A DNA stretch of 63,348 bases from positions 865,401 to 928,748 of the forward strand of contig RPFO01000348.1 of NCBI GenBank assembly GCA_009746045.1, written 5' to 3'. A program made the position numbers and the translations under genes. This DNA is from Mesostigma viride. Its lineage: Eukaryota > Streptophyta > Mesostigmatophyceae > Mesostigmatales > Mesostigmataceae. The notes beneath the pieces are model-generated. The model had not been told where the DNA came from and did not search any database. It worked only from the letters and a program-made list of their open reading frames with translations. Below, one piece after another: positions 33,290 through 43,966 of this stretch. Position 1 is the first letter of the stretch. Each line of letters begins with the position of its first letter.

Positions 33290-34445
33290 GCTGGAGGCGC
33301 TGGGGCCGCGGTGGTCGCGGGGGTCGTGTGCCAGGGCTTGTGGCCGACGTAGTAGATGGCCGCCCCCTTCCAGTACACCGGCTGGCCCGCCTTGGTCTGC
33401 TGGAGCTGGAGGTAGGTCGGCCATAGCTCCCGTCGCCGTTGTTGCTGCGCCAGCAGGGTACGTCAAGTCGTCGTCCACGGCCGTGAAGGGAGTGTTCTCG
33501 AGCCGCTTGCGGCGTCTGAGAAACGAAATCTTGTCCGATGGGCTCTGAAAGATGAGAAGAAGGCAAGAAGCGGATCGAGGTGCCCCTGCCTTACCCCGCG
33601 CGCGGGGAAGGCGATGGGCGGCCAGCTTAATCTCACCAAGAAGGCGGGCCCATGCGTGCAAGGATTTTGCTCTCAAACGCACGTGCAAGCTTCTTCTCGG
33701 AATTCTCACCTTCCTCCATGTCGAAGTTCTTGACGATGGCGTTGAGGCTGCGCTAATTGGCGAGCTTGGCCTAGCTCCTCGCGGAGGTCAAGCGTCTGCC
33801 GCTGGAGCTGGGCTGCGACGGCGGAGGTGGTGGAGGTGGTGTGCTGCTTAAGCATGTCTGCCCAGGTCGTGATGGGAGGAGCATCGCCGGCCAAGCCAGC
33901 AGGGGCTGGCTTAATTGGCGGCAATGTCCTTCACCGCCTGGGCGGTGAGGCCTGCGCGGTGTTCTGCAGGACCTGGATAGCGATGGCATTGTCCTTAAGA
34001 CGCTGGTCGATGTCGCGGAGCTGGGCGGTGATGGCGTCGGAGGTGGGGGTGGTGGCGGTGGAGGAGGCGAGGAGGGTGGAGGTGGCGGTGGAGAAGAGGG
34101 GAAGCTGACGGCAGCCAGCGTGCCGCCCATGGCCGCCACATCTGCAGCGAGGGGGGCCACGTGCTGCGCGAGGGCCTCCTGGAGGAGGGAGCGGATGGAG
34201 GATTCGGTCAATTAAGGTGGTGGTGATGGGCTTGGGGGGCCAGAGCTCGATCCCCGATGGAGCGTCCAAGGAGGGAGAAGAGGGCGTATATTTGCAGCCG
34301 GGCCGGGGCGGGGGGCGGTGAAGATAGATGTACTCGTATGGGCGCTTCCTCTGCATGGTGAGCATCGACGAGACGACCCTGGTGGAAGAGCTGCTTGCAC
34401 AGTTCAATAAGCGAGGCGGTAATTGATCCCCAGAACACGTAGCTC
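33290..34445 (-). pseudogene. Second LINE ORF1-like copy, broken by frameshifts
   Basis: Pieces in different frames on the minus strand give the same protein order as 30880-31381: an N-terminal part (TESSIRSLLQEALAQHV), a Pro-rich linker, a coiled coil (AITAQLRDIDQRLKDNAIA), HRLPRARGKAG, ISFLRRRKRLENTPF, then after a frameshift near 33458 LLAQQQRRRELWPTYLQ and QPVYWKGAAIYYVGHKPW. The end at 33283 (TAG) corresponds to the end of the other copy. Several breaks make it non-functional. Confidence 0.6.
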
Positions 34446-34975
34446 AGTATGTGGTCTTCAGTGAGCTTGTCAAAAAAGCCGGGTTGGCTGGCGCGTCAAA
34501 GTTGTCAAAAGTCGGCTCGGCAAGGCGACTGCGCTTGGGTTCAGGCGACGCTGCTGGCGAGGCGAGCCCGAGAGGGGGCTGCATGGGCGACCACTAGAGC
34601 TTGGCTAGTGGCGCTGCTGCCTTCTGGGCCGGTGGGCGAAGCTGCAGCCAGAGCTGCAGACGTATTTTTATTGCCGACCGCAGCCGCCAGGTTGCGTTGC
34701 GTCGAGGAGCGTTTGCGCGTCATATATTGCGTAATAGCTTTGGAAAATTATATCAGCATGTGAATCGTAGAAAGACGCGTCGACTGTGATATATTCATGG
34801 CTGAATTCGGTGCTCAAACGTGAAAGTTATGAGCTCCGCCGTCAGCCATGGCTACCTCGTGGCTCGTCCGGTGCATGATGTGTAGTGCATGATGAAGGAG
34901 ACCAAGTCAGTGGGGAAACCATCCGGGTGCTCAACTTCGAACTCCTGACCCTTAGACCAACATCGCCTATTAGTT

Positions 34976-35060
34976 AATTAATTAAACACGTACGTGCTCC
35001 CTTGGGGAGTCACGGCACCAGAGTGCTTTTAATAATTTATCCCTGAGTGTCCACAGCCGG
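34976..35060 (-). mobile_element. Family A 3'-end fragment
   Basis: Plus strand cgtgctcccttggggagtca, cggcaccagagtgcttttaa, next to a short ttaattaatta run: the reverse of the family A hairpin and tail. Bases 34446-34975 contain no other recognised feature. Confidence 0.6.
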
Positions 35061-35145
35061 GGGGGGGGTGGGGGGGGGCAAAGACATCGCCTGTGCCTCG
35101 ATCATCAGATCCCAGCGGCCAGCAGTGACCTCGATCGTTTATTAA

Positions 35146-36862
35146 CCCTTAAATCGTCACGGGTCCGTTATAATGGTCCCAGTCGAACTGGGACCATTTA
35201 AACGGACCGAGTTTGTGGCAGAACTGGGCGCCGCGCCACTTTGAATTTAACGGTCAACTCGACGGATCCTGAAAGCTGGCCACGTGGCCTATCCGCAGCA
35301 CTTCTCAGACCGTCCATGGGACACTTGGCCAGGGTGCTACGCGCTTGCAAGTCCAGGGGGGTACCATGGTCGAACGAAGACGACGTGCATAAAAATAATT
35401 TTGTCGTGCATGCAATATTCCGGCTATGGCGAAGCAAAAGATGATTGGGGCAGGAGCACGGATGATCAGATTGCGCTGAAATTTTGTGGAAATATTATTT
35501 ATGTCATAAACATGCTGCATACCTAGCTGCGGAACAGATAGAAATGCGAATGTAGGCTTCGGAGCAATTTTTCCTTGCGGCAGCTCGTTAGGGCGGCCAG
35601 GCGATGAGCATGCCAGGGCTACGTCATTAATCGCAGCGAAAGTCCATTTGTTTGCGCACTGATGCAATATATAAATTGTTTTTAGCATTTGTGGTTAGTG
35701 GCGTGTTGAAAAAAGCCGCGGTGGATACATCTACAATGTGGGGGTGCTGGCTCCCGCAAGCAAGGTAACGTCCGGTCTCCAGCTGGTACGTATTTGAGCG
35801 CTGGCGTCTTGTAAGAACCCAGTATATATAGTTTAACGTTTGGCACTTGTTCGTAGGCTTGTACTAGAAGGTTTGTAATCGTTTTTTTGTGGTTTGCTGC
35901 TTCTTTGCACAGGCTTGTCAATTGGTTGGTGTACGCCAATGTCGGGAAGATTTTAGCCCATATTCACTTCCGTTCAGCCAATATTAGCCTCATGGTGGTG
36001 AGAACACGGTCGGGGTCGTTCATGGATAAGATATATGTAATACCAAGGTGATTATCCCTCGCTCATGCAGGTCGAAAGTAGTGTTTCCATGGCAAGCTTT
36101 CTGCACCACTTCATGTCTTGCTAGCTTCTTGTTGTGTGCTCCTTGCAAGCTAGAAACATGACCCTGCTGGCATGGCAGCATGTCCAGCTTAAACCATTTG
36201 TTTTTCTCATCATTGACAACACTTTAGGGGTGCTTTTTTATACCTTTGCTGCACTAGTAATCTCCACCTTGCTATGCCTCCTCCTTGCGACCGTCCGTGT
36301 GCGTATGGTTGATTGCACAAGCTTTATACCCAATGCATAGAATGGCAGTAGCTCTGTATGCTGGGGCTGTGCATTTGGATGCATTTGTGGTTGTTTATGA
36401 TGATGTTGGCCAGGTTGCCACAAAGAAACTATACGGTAGTGCTAGCGAAACACACCCTAAAAACTGGGGCCGTTATAACGGACTGAGTTATTTTGGGCAT
36501 TTTGCTAGCTGTGGTAGGCAGCTCTCTGCCATTTCATGATGTGAGTGCATCTATGCCATGCCTGTGAGTATAGCAAACTACCTTTGAAGGGCCAAGCCCA
36601 ACTGATTTGTATAAATGGTTTATATTGCATGGTATAGGTCTCATACCCTTTTTTTTTGGTACCCCCTTGGGGGGCATGCTATTTATAGCACCCTTGGAGC
36701 ATGGAAATGTGACCAACAACATGACCCCATCAAAACTTGATATAAAAGCATGCTTGGATACAAGGGTGGGCCAGAAAATGTTATTGGGCTTGATACTAGC
36801 GTGTTTGCAAAGATATGTCAACTCAGTCCGTTCTCGTGGTCCCAGTCAAGACGGTTTAAGGG
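35146..36862. mobile_element. TTAA-flanked inverted-repeat element (piggyBac-like, non-autonomous)
   Basis: Ends are CCCTTAAATCGTC and, reversed, CCCTTAAACCGTC (12 of 13 match), each preceded by TTAA (35142-35145 and 36863-36866). TTAA target duplication and CCC-starting ends are the piggyBac signature. A 48-bp imperfect hairpin lies at 35163-35210 (arms with GGTCCC/GGGACC). No transposase is recognised in the 1.7 kb interior, which shares blocks with the next element. Confidence 0.6.
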
Positions 36863-37052
36863 TTAATGAATGAACGAATGAATAGACACGTGACCGGCGT
36901 CACGTGCGTGAGCATAAGTCCTCAGTGGGAGGGGAACATGTGGGATGGAATGGATGGTGTAAGCTATCTAGGTCCTAGTTACAGGGGTGTGGGCACCGCG
37001 GCCCGAATCGCTATGAATGCCATACGCAGTACGTCACACGCTGAGCCCGGCC

Positions 37053-38536
37053 CAGTGTTCAATTATACGGCGTATTATACGGTATAATACGGTATAATAC
37101 GCGTTATACAAGGTCGAGCGTATAATTTTTATCCGTTTTATACGATTTGCGTATTTTTACGTATAATACGGCGAATAACACGTATCAGCGCGCGTATGAT
37201 GGGGTTTTCGCGCTCATCCGAGGTCCGGCAGCCAAATTTTTCGTGCGGGAACCAAGGCGGGAAAGCAAGGGAACTTAGAAACACTACGGAAACCATCCAC
37301 TGGTTGACATTTGGCGACCGTGAGACACAAGGATCTTACAAGCAAGCTACACTGTAGCATGGCAACCCTCCATGCTGTTCAGGTCTCTGCATCTGCCCTT
37401 GCCTCTCGGGCAGCCATGCACCGAATATTGAAGTCATACAGAAAACTGACTGGTACGAGAGCATGGCCGCTTTACATTTTAGGCATGATCCTTAGGTCTT
37501 GAAAAGCTTATATCCTTGGCCAGGCAGCGTTGGGATGTGCGCGGATGTGTCTCGACCTTCTGCTCGATGCGGCAACCTCGTTTCAGCAACCAGGTGGCGA
37601 CCGTGCATGTGCTAACTGTTGATAGGCGGGAAATGCCCCTACATTTGAACGCGGATAGCTGTTTCACGTTATTCCTTACATGATTTATAAGCGACGACGG
37701 CCAGGAAAGGCTCGCAGCTACGTCCATCAGGTGGGCATGCTGGCTCCGTCAAGAAAGGTAATATGCGGTTTTGATCTGGTACGTGCTATCCTGTTCACGT
37801 GTTCATTGTACTGTATCAAGTTGTTGGGTGGATCGTAAAATAATCGTAGACCTGTAATGGAGGTTTTCTGCTTGTCTTTTGGTTGCTTTACTGCCTCTAC
37901 GCATTGTTGGCTTGTGATGGTTGGGGAATACCACTACGACATGCAGATTTTGGACCAGATTTGTCTGCTATTAGCTTATGCTTCATCGAAAGCAGTGACG
38001 TAGTGCTTGGCATTGTTTATAAATATGATAAGCTTGATAACGCGATGTTTTTTCTTGCTAAAAGCATCTCGAAACAAGTGGTTTTCTGGCCAGATCTAGC
38101 CACTATTTCTTGTTTTGCTCGCCAAAGTCAGCCTTCTTCTTGTGTGCTCCTCATGCATACAAGAAACATGGAGATGCCCAGGACCTGCTTGCATGGAAGC
38201 ATAGCCATCTTACTTCTTTTGCTTTTTTCATCTTTCCATTTCATTTGGCGTTGTTTTTTAGGGTATAATGCATAGGTAATCTAGCTCCTCGGGAACCCCG
38301 GTTTACACGTCCAGTGTTCCCAAGCACTGCTGAGCAGTGGCAACCCATGTATCATGTGTAATTTAGTGTCAGAAACATGTGGACTGCTTGAAATGATATC
38401 AAAATGCATGAAACAACCCCCAAAACGACGAAATCCAGTATTTGCGTATAATTTCCGGATAATACCGTATTATACCGTATTATCCATTATACGGACCCCG
38501 CGCGTATAACCGCGTATTGCGTATAATTGAACTCTG
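37053..38536. mobile_element. Inverted-repeat element with TATACG-rich ends (hAT-like?)
   Basis: Left end CAGTGTTCAATTATACG and right end, reversed, CAGAGTTCAATTATACG. Both subterminal regions are packed with TATAC/GTATA motifs for about 100 bp. CAG...CTG ends suggest hAT, but I could not confirm an 8-bp target duplication. The interior has no recognised transposase. Confidence 0.55.
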
Positions 38537-38879
38537 CGGGCCCCGGCCCCACAGACTTGGGGGTGGTCTCCTTCATCACTACTTGCCCTTGTTGTTAGTT
38601 ATTATTCTTCGATCCCCCCACCCCCCCACCCCCCCGGCCACGCACCCCCCGCCCCCTCTTCTTTTTTAATTATTATTGTAACTTTAAATATATTGTCATT
38701 ATCATTTTCATATTATATATCACTCATGTTTTTTGCCTGTATTTTTCTTTATTTCCCTCCCCATGCTACTTCCTTCCATTCACACCCAGTCCGGGCCCGT
38801 TTAACTGTGTTCATTGTTCGATATATCTAGCTCTCTGGACTCTGGAGGCGAGGGCGGTGGGGTTGGAGCTAGATTAGTG

Positions 38880-40080
38880 TCAATGCAAAACTGAGGCGAT
38901 GGTGATTGGGGCCTCCAGTCGCTCGCCGCTGCCGCGCCTGCTCGACGGGACGAAGGTCCCGTTCCGTGACCGCTTCAAACTGTTGGGGAGCATATGCTCC
39001 CTGACACCGCCGACGATGTGGACATCCGCATCAGCCTGGCCTGAGCCAGGCTCCGTTCGCTCAACACCTACTGGCGCTCGAAGGGCCTGCAGGCGAGCAC
39101 CGCAAGCGCATGCTCTTCAAGGTCCTCGTCCTCACGGTGCTTACGTATGGCGCTGAGGCGTGGACACTCACGGACACACTGCACAGCTAATTAATCGATG
39201 AATTAATTAGACTCGTGCTGCCGTTGGGGAGTCACTGGCGGCTAAGTAAGCTATCTAGATCGACGGCACGGTTTACAGGATGCTCCGACAGGTCCTGAAT
39301 GTATAGGGTTTTCCAAGCATAGGTCATTAGAGTCTCTGTATCAGGGTATGCCTCGTATTTCGGGCGAGATTAGGCAGCGTAGGATCGATAGCATTTGTAT
39401 GACATCTTGCTCGCACCAGCCAGGTCGACACCGCCCTTGGTCTGGCCGGTCCCCAGCAACTCGGCCAACCAGGGCGGCATATTTTGAGTTTTTGACCTGG
39501 CCTGGCCCCAAGAACATTCCTAAACGGGTAGGGAAACATGCCATGACCTATACATACAGCTTCCCACGAGGTTGCAACACCTCGGGCTTGAACCGGCCAG
39601 GGTCAACTGCGCCAGGTTAATTATGTTAGATTAGTTATCGTCCATAATACTAATCATGGTGTGGATTGCGTAGATTAATATAGCGACCGCCGTTCATAAT
39701 GGTCTATTATGAATCAGGTGTAGATCTTTCGCAGCCGGCAGTCAGACCCAGATGTTGCTGGCCGACCTAGTGGTCCCAGCCCAGTTTGAATACCGAATCC
39801 CCTCTCTCTCCCTTCTTTGGACTGCCATGCAGGACAAGAAGCGGTGGCAGAAGATTGTCAAGGCTCACACGCCAGCCCCTGTCTGTGGGCAAGCCGCCTC
39901 CCCCCACGAGGAGGCGCCGTCTTGATGAGTAGCGTAGATAGGCTTTTCTAGACTAGATAATAGCTTAGAGTTAAGTTAGTTCGATTACGCGGCTTCCTCC
40001 ACTCCACCCATCCATCCTGGAATATGTGCTACATGCATGACCTCCCAACGGAGGCATGTTATAATTTAATTTTAACCAGC
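38880..40080 (+). pseudogene. LINE ORF2 3' half: end of reverse transcriptase region, C-terminus and 3' UTR
   Basis: Reads MVIGASSRSPLPRL and FRDRFKLLGSI, then, after stops and a frame change, RKRMLFKVLVLTVLTYGAEA and WTLTDTLHS, then DGTVYRMLRQVLN. This is the usual order after the catalytic part of non-LTR reverse transcriptases. It is interrupted at about 39188-39235 by a family A tail. The C-terminus KKRWQKIVKAHTPAPV ends with TGA at 39923-39925. The UTR ends gacctcccaacggaggcatg (hairpin, about 40040) and AATT-rich tail. Confidence 0.7.
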
Positions 40081-40366
40081 GCAGGCCAGAAATCGGGAGA
40101 ATCCGGACCATGGTAGCTCGAGCCTGCCGTTATCTTGTCTGCGTGTTCGAGTCGTTCAGGATGATGAATATGAATGGTGATGGAAATGTGTTATCTAGAC
40201 TTTATTATGGTTCAACCCATAATAAATGCCGGGCAAACTTGTTCCTAGAGTGAGACCTAGACAGTCCAGCTAAAAAACATACTCGAGGGGGCTTGATGGG
40301 GCTGTCAGACATCAGCCAGCCTATAGCTATGCGGTTCGCATAGCACCGCTTGTTTGCTCATGTCTC

Positions 40367-40620
40367 CATCGCAATGCAATGCTCACACGGGGCATATTGC
40401 ACCCACAGGGGATGCCCCGGATCATTTAGTTAGACGGGTCCGATTGAGCACCCTGTGGCATGCCTGTGGCGTGAGGGAAGCCTGGGGGGGTCAGCTCTGC
40501 CCCCCTACCCGTTGTGCACACTCAGGGATTAAAAGCACTTAGGTGCTGAGCCGTGACTCCCCAACGGGAGCACGCGTTTAATTAATTAATTAATTAATTA
40601 ATTAATTTTAATTAATTAAT
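40367..40620 (+). mobile_element. Family A 3' end, full form
   Basis: Nearly identical to 22562-22735 for about 170 bp, then continues gtgactccccaacgggagca, cgcg and a (TTAA)n tail. It is the clearest copy of body, hairpin and tail. Bases 40081-40366 show nothing recognisable. Confidence 0.75.
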
Positions 40621-41052
40621 GGGGCTGTCAGAGACAGAATGGAAAAACATTACATGCCCTATATGCAGCTGACATCCAGAATACTGTTTTGTCTGGCTTG
40701 TGCCTGCACGTAAGCCCGGCTGTATGCAAGCTGACCAGCGCAGCTCCAGTTGGCAGGAGGAACCGTGCATGCCAAATATGAGATGTAACCCCCAGCCATG
40801 GCCATTTGATCAGAACCCCACAACCACGTACGCACTCGACTTTGTCCACTTTGAAGGTGCGTGCTTATTCAGTTCTTGTTCAAAGTGCACATGTACAAAG
40901 TGGCAATTTCAGATGGAACTAACTGTGGCAGTCGGTCGAGGCCACAAGGCTCTCCACCAGCATCCTGTGCGGTTGGCCGGTATTACAGGCCCCTTCTGGT
41001 CAGGGCTTGGGCACGGCAGAGTCCATTCATGATATTATTACCTAGTGATTAA
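40621..41052. other. Intergenic, no recognised feature
   Basis: Between a TTAA tail and the next TIR element. Only short unsupported frames. Confidence 0.5.
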
Positions 41053-41056
41053 TTAA

Positions 41057-43338
41057 GGGGACGGGACACCCCCGAATTTTTTGGCGCCAAAAAATTCGCG
41101 CCGGAGCCGAAGGTCACAAATTTCACGTGCACGGTGCGCGCACCCCTTGCGGATGTGGCCATGGCGACTGCGTTCAGGCGAAACTACCACACTAGGGCAG
41201 GCGAAATGCAAAAATTTTACTCGAATCTAAAAGTAGATGAGTTTATGATGTTAGTTTGTGGCGGAAATCAGCTGGTTTACAATATCGCTGTTGTTTTTTT
41301 ATGCCATCGGCATGGGGGGTAATCTGAATTTTTTGGTCGCGCGGAATGAAATAGAATTTATGATAGCGGCTGTAAAATAGCGGTTTTGGGGGCTGTTCTG
41401 ACCTTGAAGCAGGCATTAATATCGGTTGCATCGAATTCTAAACCGAGCTGGTGCTTTTTGCCAGATTTTCGGCCATTATCGGTAAGTAATTGTTCAGACC
41501 TGCGCAGTGCGTGTCTGACCTGTCCATGGAAGAACGGCTGTTGTTGCGCGCCTGGGCGAGGGATTTACGAGGGCAAGGTACAGATTTGTCGCGAACGTTA
41601 TCTGCTATCGGTGCTTTCTTCTATGAGCTCATCGTTCGAGGTTTTTTGCGTTCTTTTTGGGCAGTTTCCGCCAGCTAGCTCGCCGTCGCTTGCCGTTGTG
41701 TTGTCGAATACCTGGCAGCTTTAGATTGTTTTCGTTGATGTCGTGATCAGGGCCGCTTCAGTCGCAGCCTATAGCTCTTCGGGAAGGTATAAGGCATTTC
41801 ATAAAACGTGTTCTGGCAAGGATGTTGTGCGTATGGACGCTTCTTGTTGTTTGAGAGTGACGCACCCTCACAGGCCGCAGCGGCATCACAGCGCTCATGC
41901 GGTGAAGGGCCGCCAATGGTTTCTTTGCATTTTATCGTGCAGGGATGGAAGTGTTATAGTGATGATGATGTTGGAGATATTGCATTTGTGTGACTGCATG
42001 TAGATAGCTGGCACCAATGGTTGTTTGAGCTTTCCTTTGTTATGATGATGTGACAAGACTACAATGTGCTGAGCCAACCATGGTTGACATGCATGACTGC
42101 ATGCAAGCTATATATACCATGTTCTTACTTGGTTCCTTGCCCTCCATAGTCCCAGTTTGTCATCCATGCCGGGGAGGACAGTTTAGGAGGTGTTGTTGTG
42201 TTGATTAGCTTGGTTGGCATCAACCTTACACTCTAACCTGGGAGAAACATAGGAAATGCCGCTTAGGCATGTTAGGGCTACCATCGTCAAGGCTATGCAC
42301 ATATTTACAAGGCTGGCCATGCTGGAGGGATGATGAAGACATATGAGGTGCGTGGCCACCCCTTTGTACTTTGTAAACATACTCTGCATGGTTTTGGTGC
42401 ATGTTGGATGGCATATTAAGTGGCACTGTGGGGTTACTAACTTACTGAGTGGTCCTTAGCGCCTTGTCATGTGGTCATATAGGAAACCCATCAACTTGAG
42501 CAGTTCTTGTCGCAATGACCCCCCACATTGAGCATGCGTTGCCGTCAGCGTGCAAGAGTTGATTATGTGTGCTTTGGTCAGTTTGCAGATGTCTTTGATG
42601 AAGAAGGAGGTGCTAGTGTGGCTAAATGGTTACTCTAATTTCCTTGTAGCGTCTACATGGGTGGCCGTCTTGGAATGGTTGTAACTTGGGCAGTTCTTGT
42701 CAGAATGGCGTCAAACCTTGAACATAGGAGGTACCATATGTGCAGAGAATGGTAGTATGTGGTTTGGCCAGTTTTCATGAGGCTTAGATGTATAAAGGGG
42801 TGTTAGTGTGGTTAAATACTAGCTAAAACCTCCCTTAGCTTCGTCACAGGTGGCAATCTAGGAATATCCATCAAATAGGGCTGCGCTTGTCAGAATGACC
42901 TGAAAATTTGGGGCTGCATGTCCCCCAACCTCTAGTATTTGGGAATATATGATTTGGCCCTATTCCATGTGTTTATGATTTGATAATTTTTTTTTTCATT
43001 AAAAAAGTACCCTTTTTGCGGGAAAATCCATCAATGTGTGTAAACATGATTATTTTGTGCTCAAAATTAGGTAGCATTTCTCAAAAGTCAGGGAACTATA
43101 TGGGAATATATGATTTGGTCCCAATATGTTTGCCCACTGCCCTAGGAAAAATGTGACTAGAATAGCGTCTTTTTCTATTTTTAGCGCGTTACCGGTGCCC
43201 TGTGGGGGTTAGTACCCCCCCCAAGTGGCTGGAAATTTTTTTTTTAATCATATTAATGGTCCCCAATCATCATTGGATTTTTAGCACATGCATAGGTATG
43301 GTTTCCAGAAAAGTGCCCTTTAGGGGTGTCCCCTCCCC
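41057..43338. mobile_element. TTAA-flanked inverted-repeat element with a 26-bp palindrome
   Basis: Ends GGGGACGGGACACCCC and, reversed, GGGGAGGGGACACCCC (15 of 16), both bordered by TTAA (41053-41056, 43339-43342). Immediately inside the left end, 41073-41098 is a perfect 26-bp palindrome centred on GGCGCC. The right half (about 42480-42960) holds three decayed ~185-bp repeats with a 'cagttcttgtc..aatg' core. A short protein-like frame lies at 41490-41678 (MEERLLLRAWARDLRGQGTD) but no transposase is recognised. Confidence 0.6.
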
Positions 43339-43439
43339 TTAATTAATGGTAGCACTGAGCGGCCGGTTTATTGCCTAGTCTGCCTGAAAACACAGGGCAG
43401 TCACAGCTCAGAGGCGGGCCTCAAAATGTGAAGTTGTCC

Positions 43440-43760
43440 ATGCATTTAAAAAATTTAATTAAATTATAACATGACTCCGTTGGGAGATCATGTAGCACGT
43501 ATTCCATTGCTGGTGGGGGGTGAACGGAGAAACGAAAACTAACTAAGCTACCTAATCTAAGCCACCAACATCCTAGCTACTCCACTCAGCAAAGCGCCCC
43601 TTCCTCCTGGGGGGGGGGGGGCTTTGGCCCACCGGCGCTGGCGTGTGGGCCTGGACAATGGCCTGCCATCTCTTCTTGTCCTGCATGGCAGTCCAAGCTA
43701 GGGAGAGGGAGGAAATGCGGTGTTCAAACTGAGCTGGGACCATGAGGTCCATGCATGGTT
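43440..43760 (-). mobile_element. LINE 3' end (ORF2 C-terminus, UTR, family B hairpin, AATT tail)
   Basis: On the minus strand MQDKKRWQAIVQAHTPAPVG parallels the ORF2 end at 39827. It is followed by a UTR, then gatctcccaacggagtcatg and an AATT-rich tail near 43450-43465. Its 5' part (43690-43750) matches 28930-29010 and 39755-39830. Confidence 0.65.
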
Positions 43761-43966
43761 GTACCTAAATTAGCCAGCCAATGATGCTCACAGCACAGAA
43801 GCACGCCTGACGATGGCTTGCTAACATGCCAGGGTTCTCATGACTCCAGGCCGGCACGCTCCTTGCTCAGGGAGAGGGGGGCCCCGACACTAAGCACTAG
43901 TTAGCATTGCTAATCAGCACGGCTAACTGCCTGGCTAGTTAGCACGGCTAGTTACTACTGCTACCG

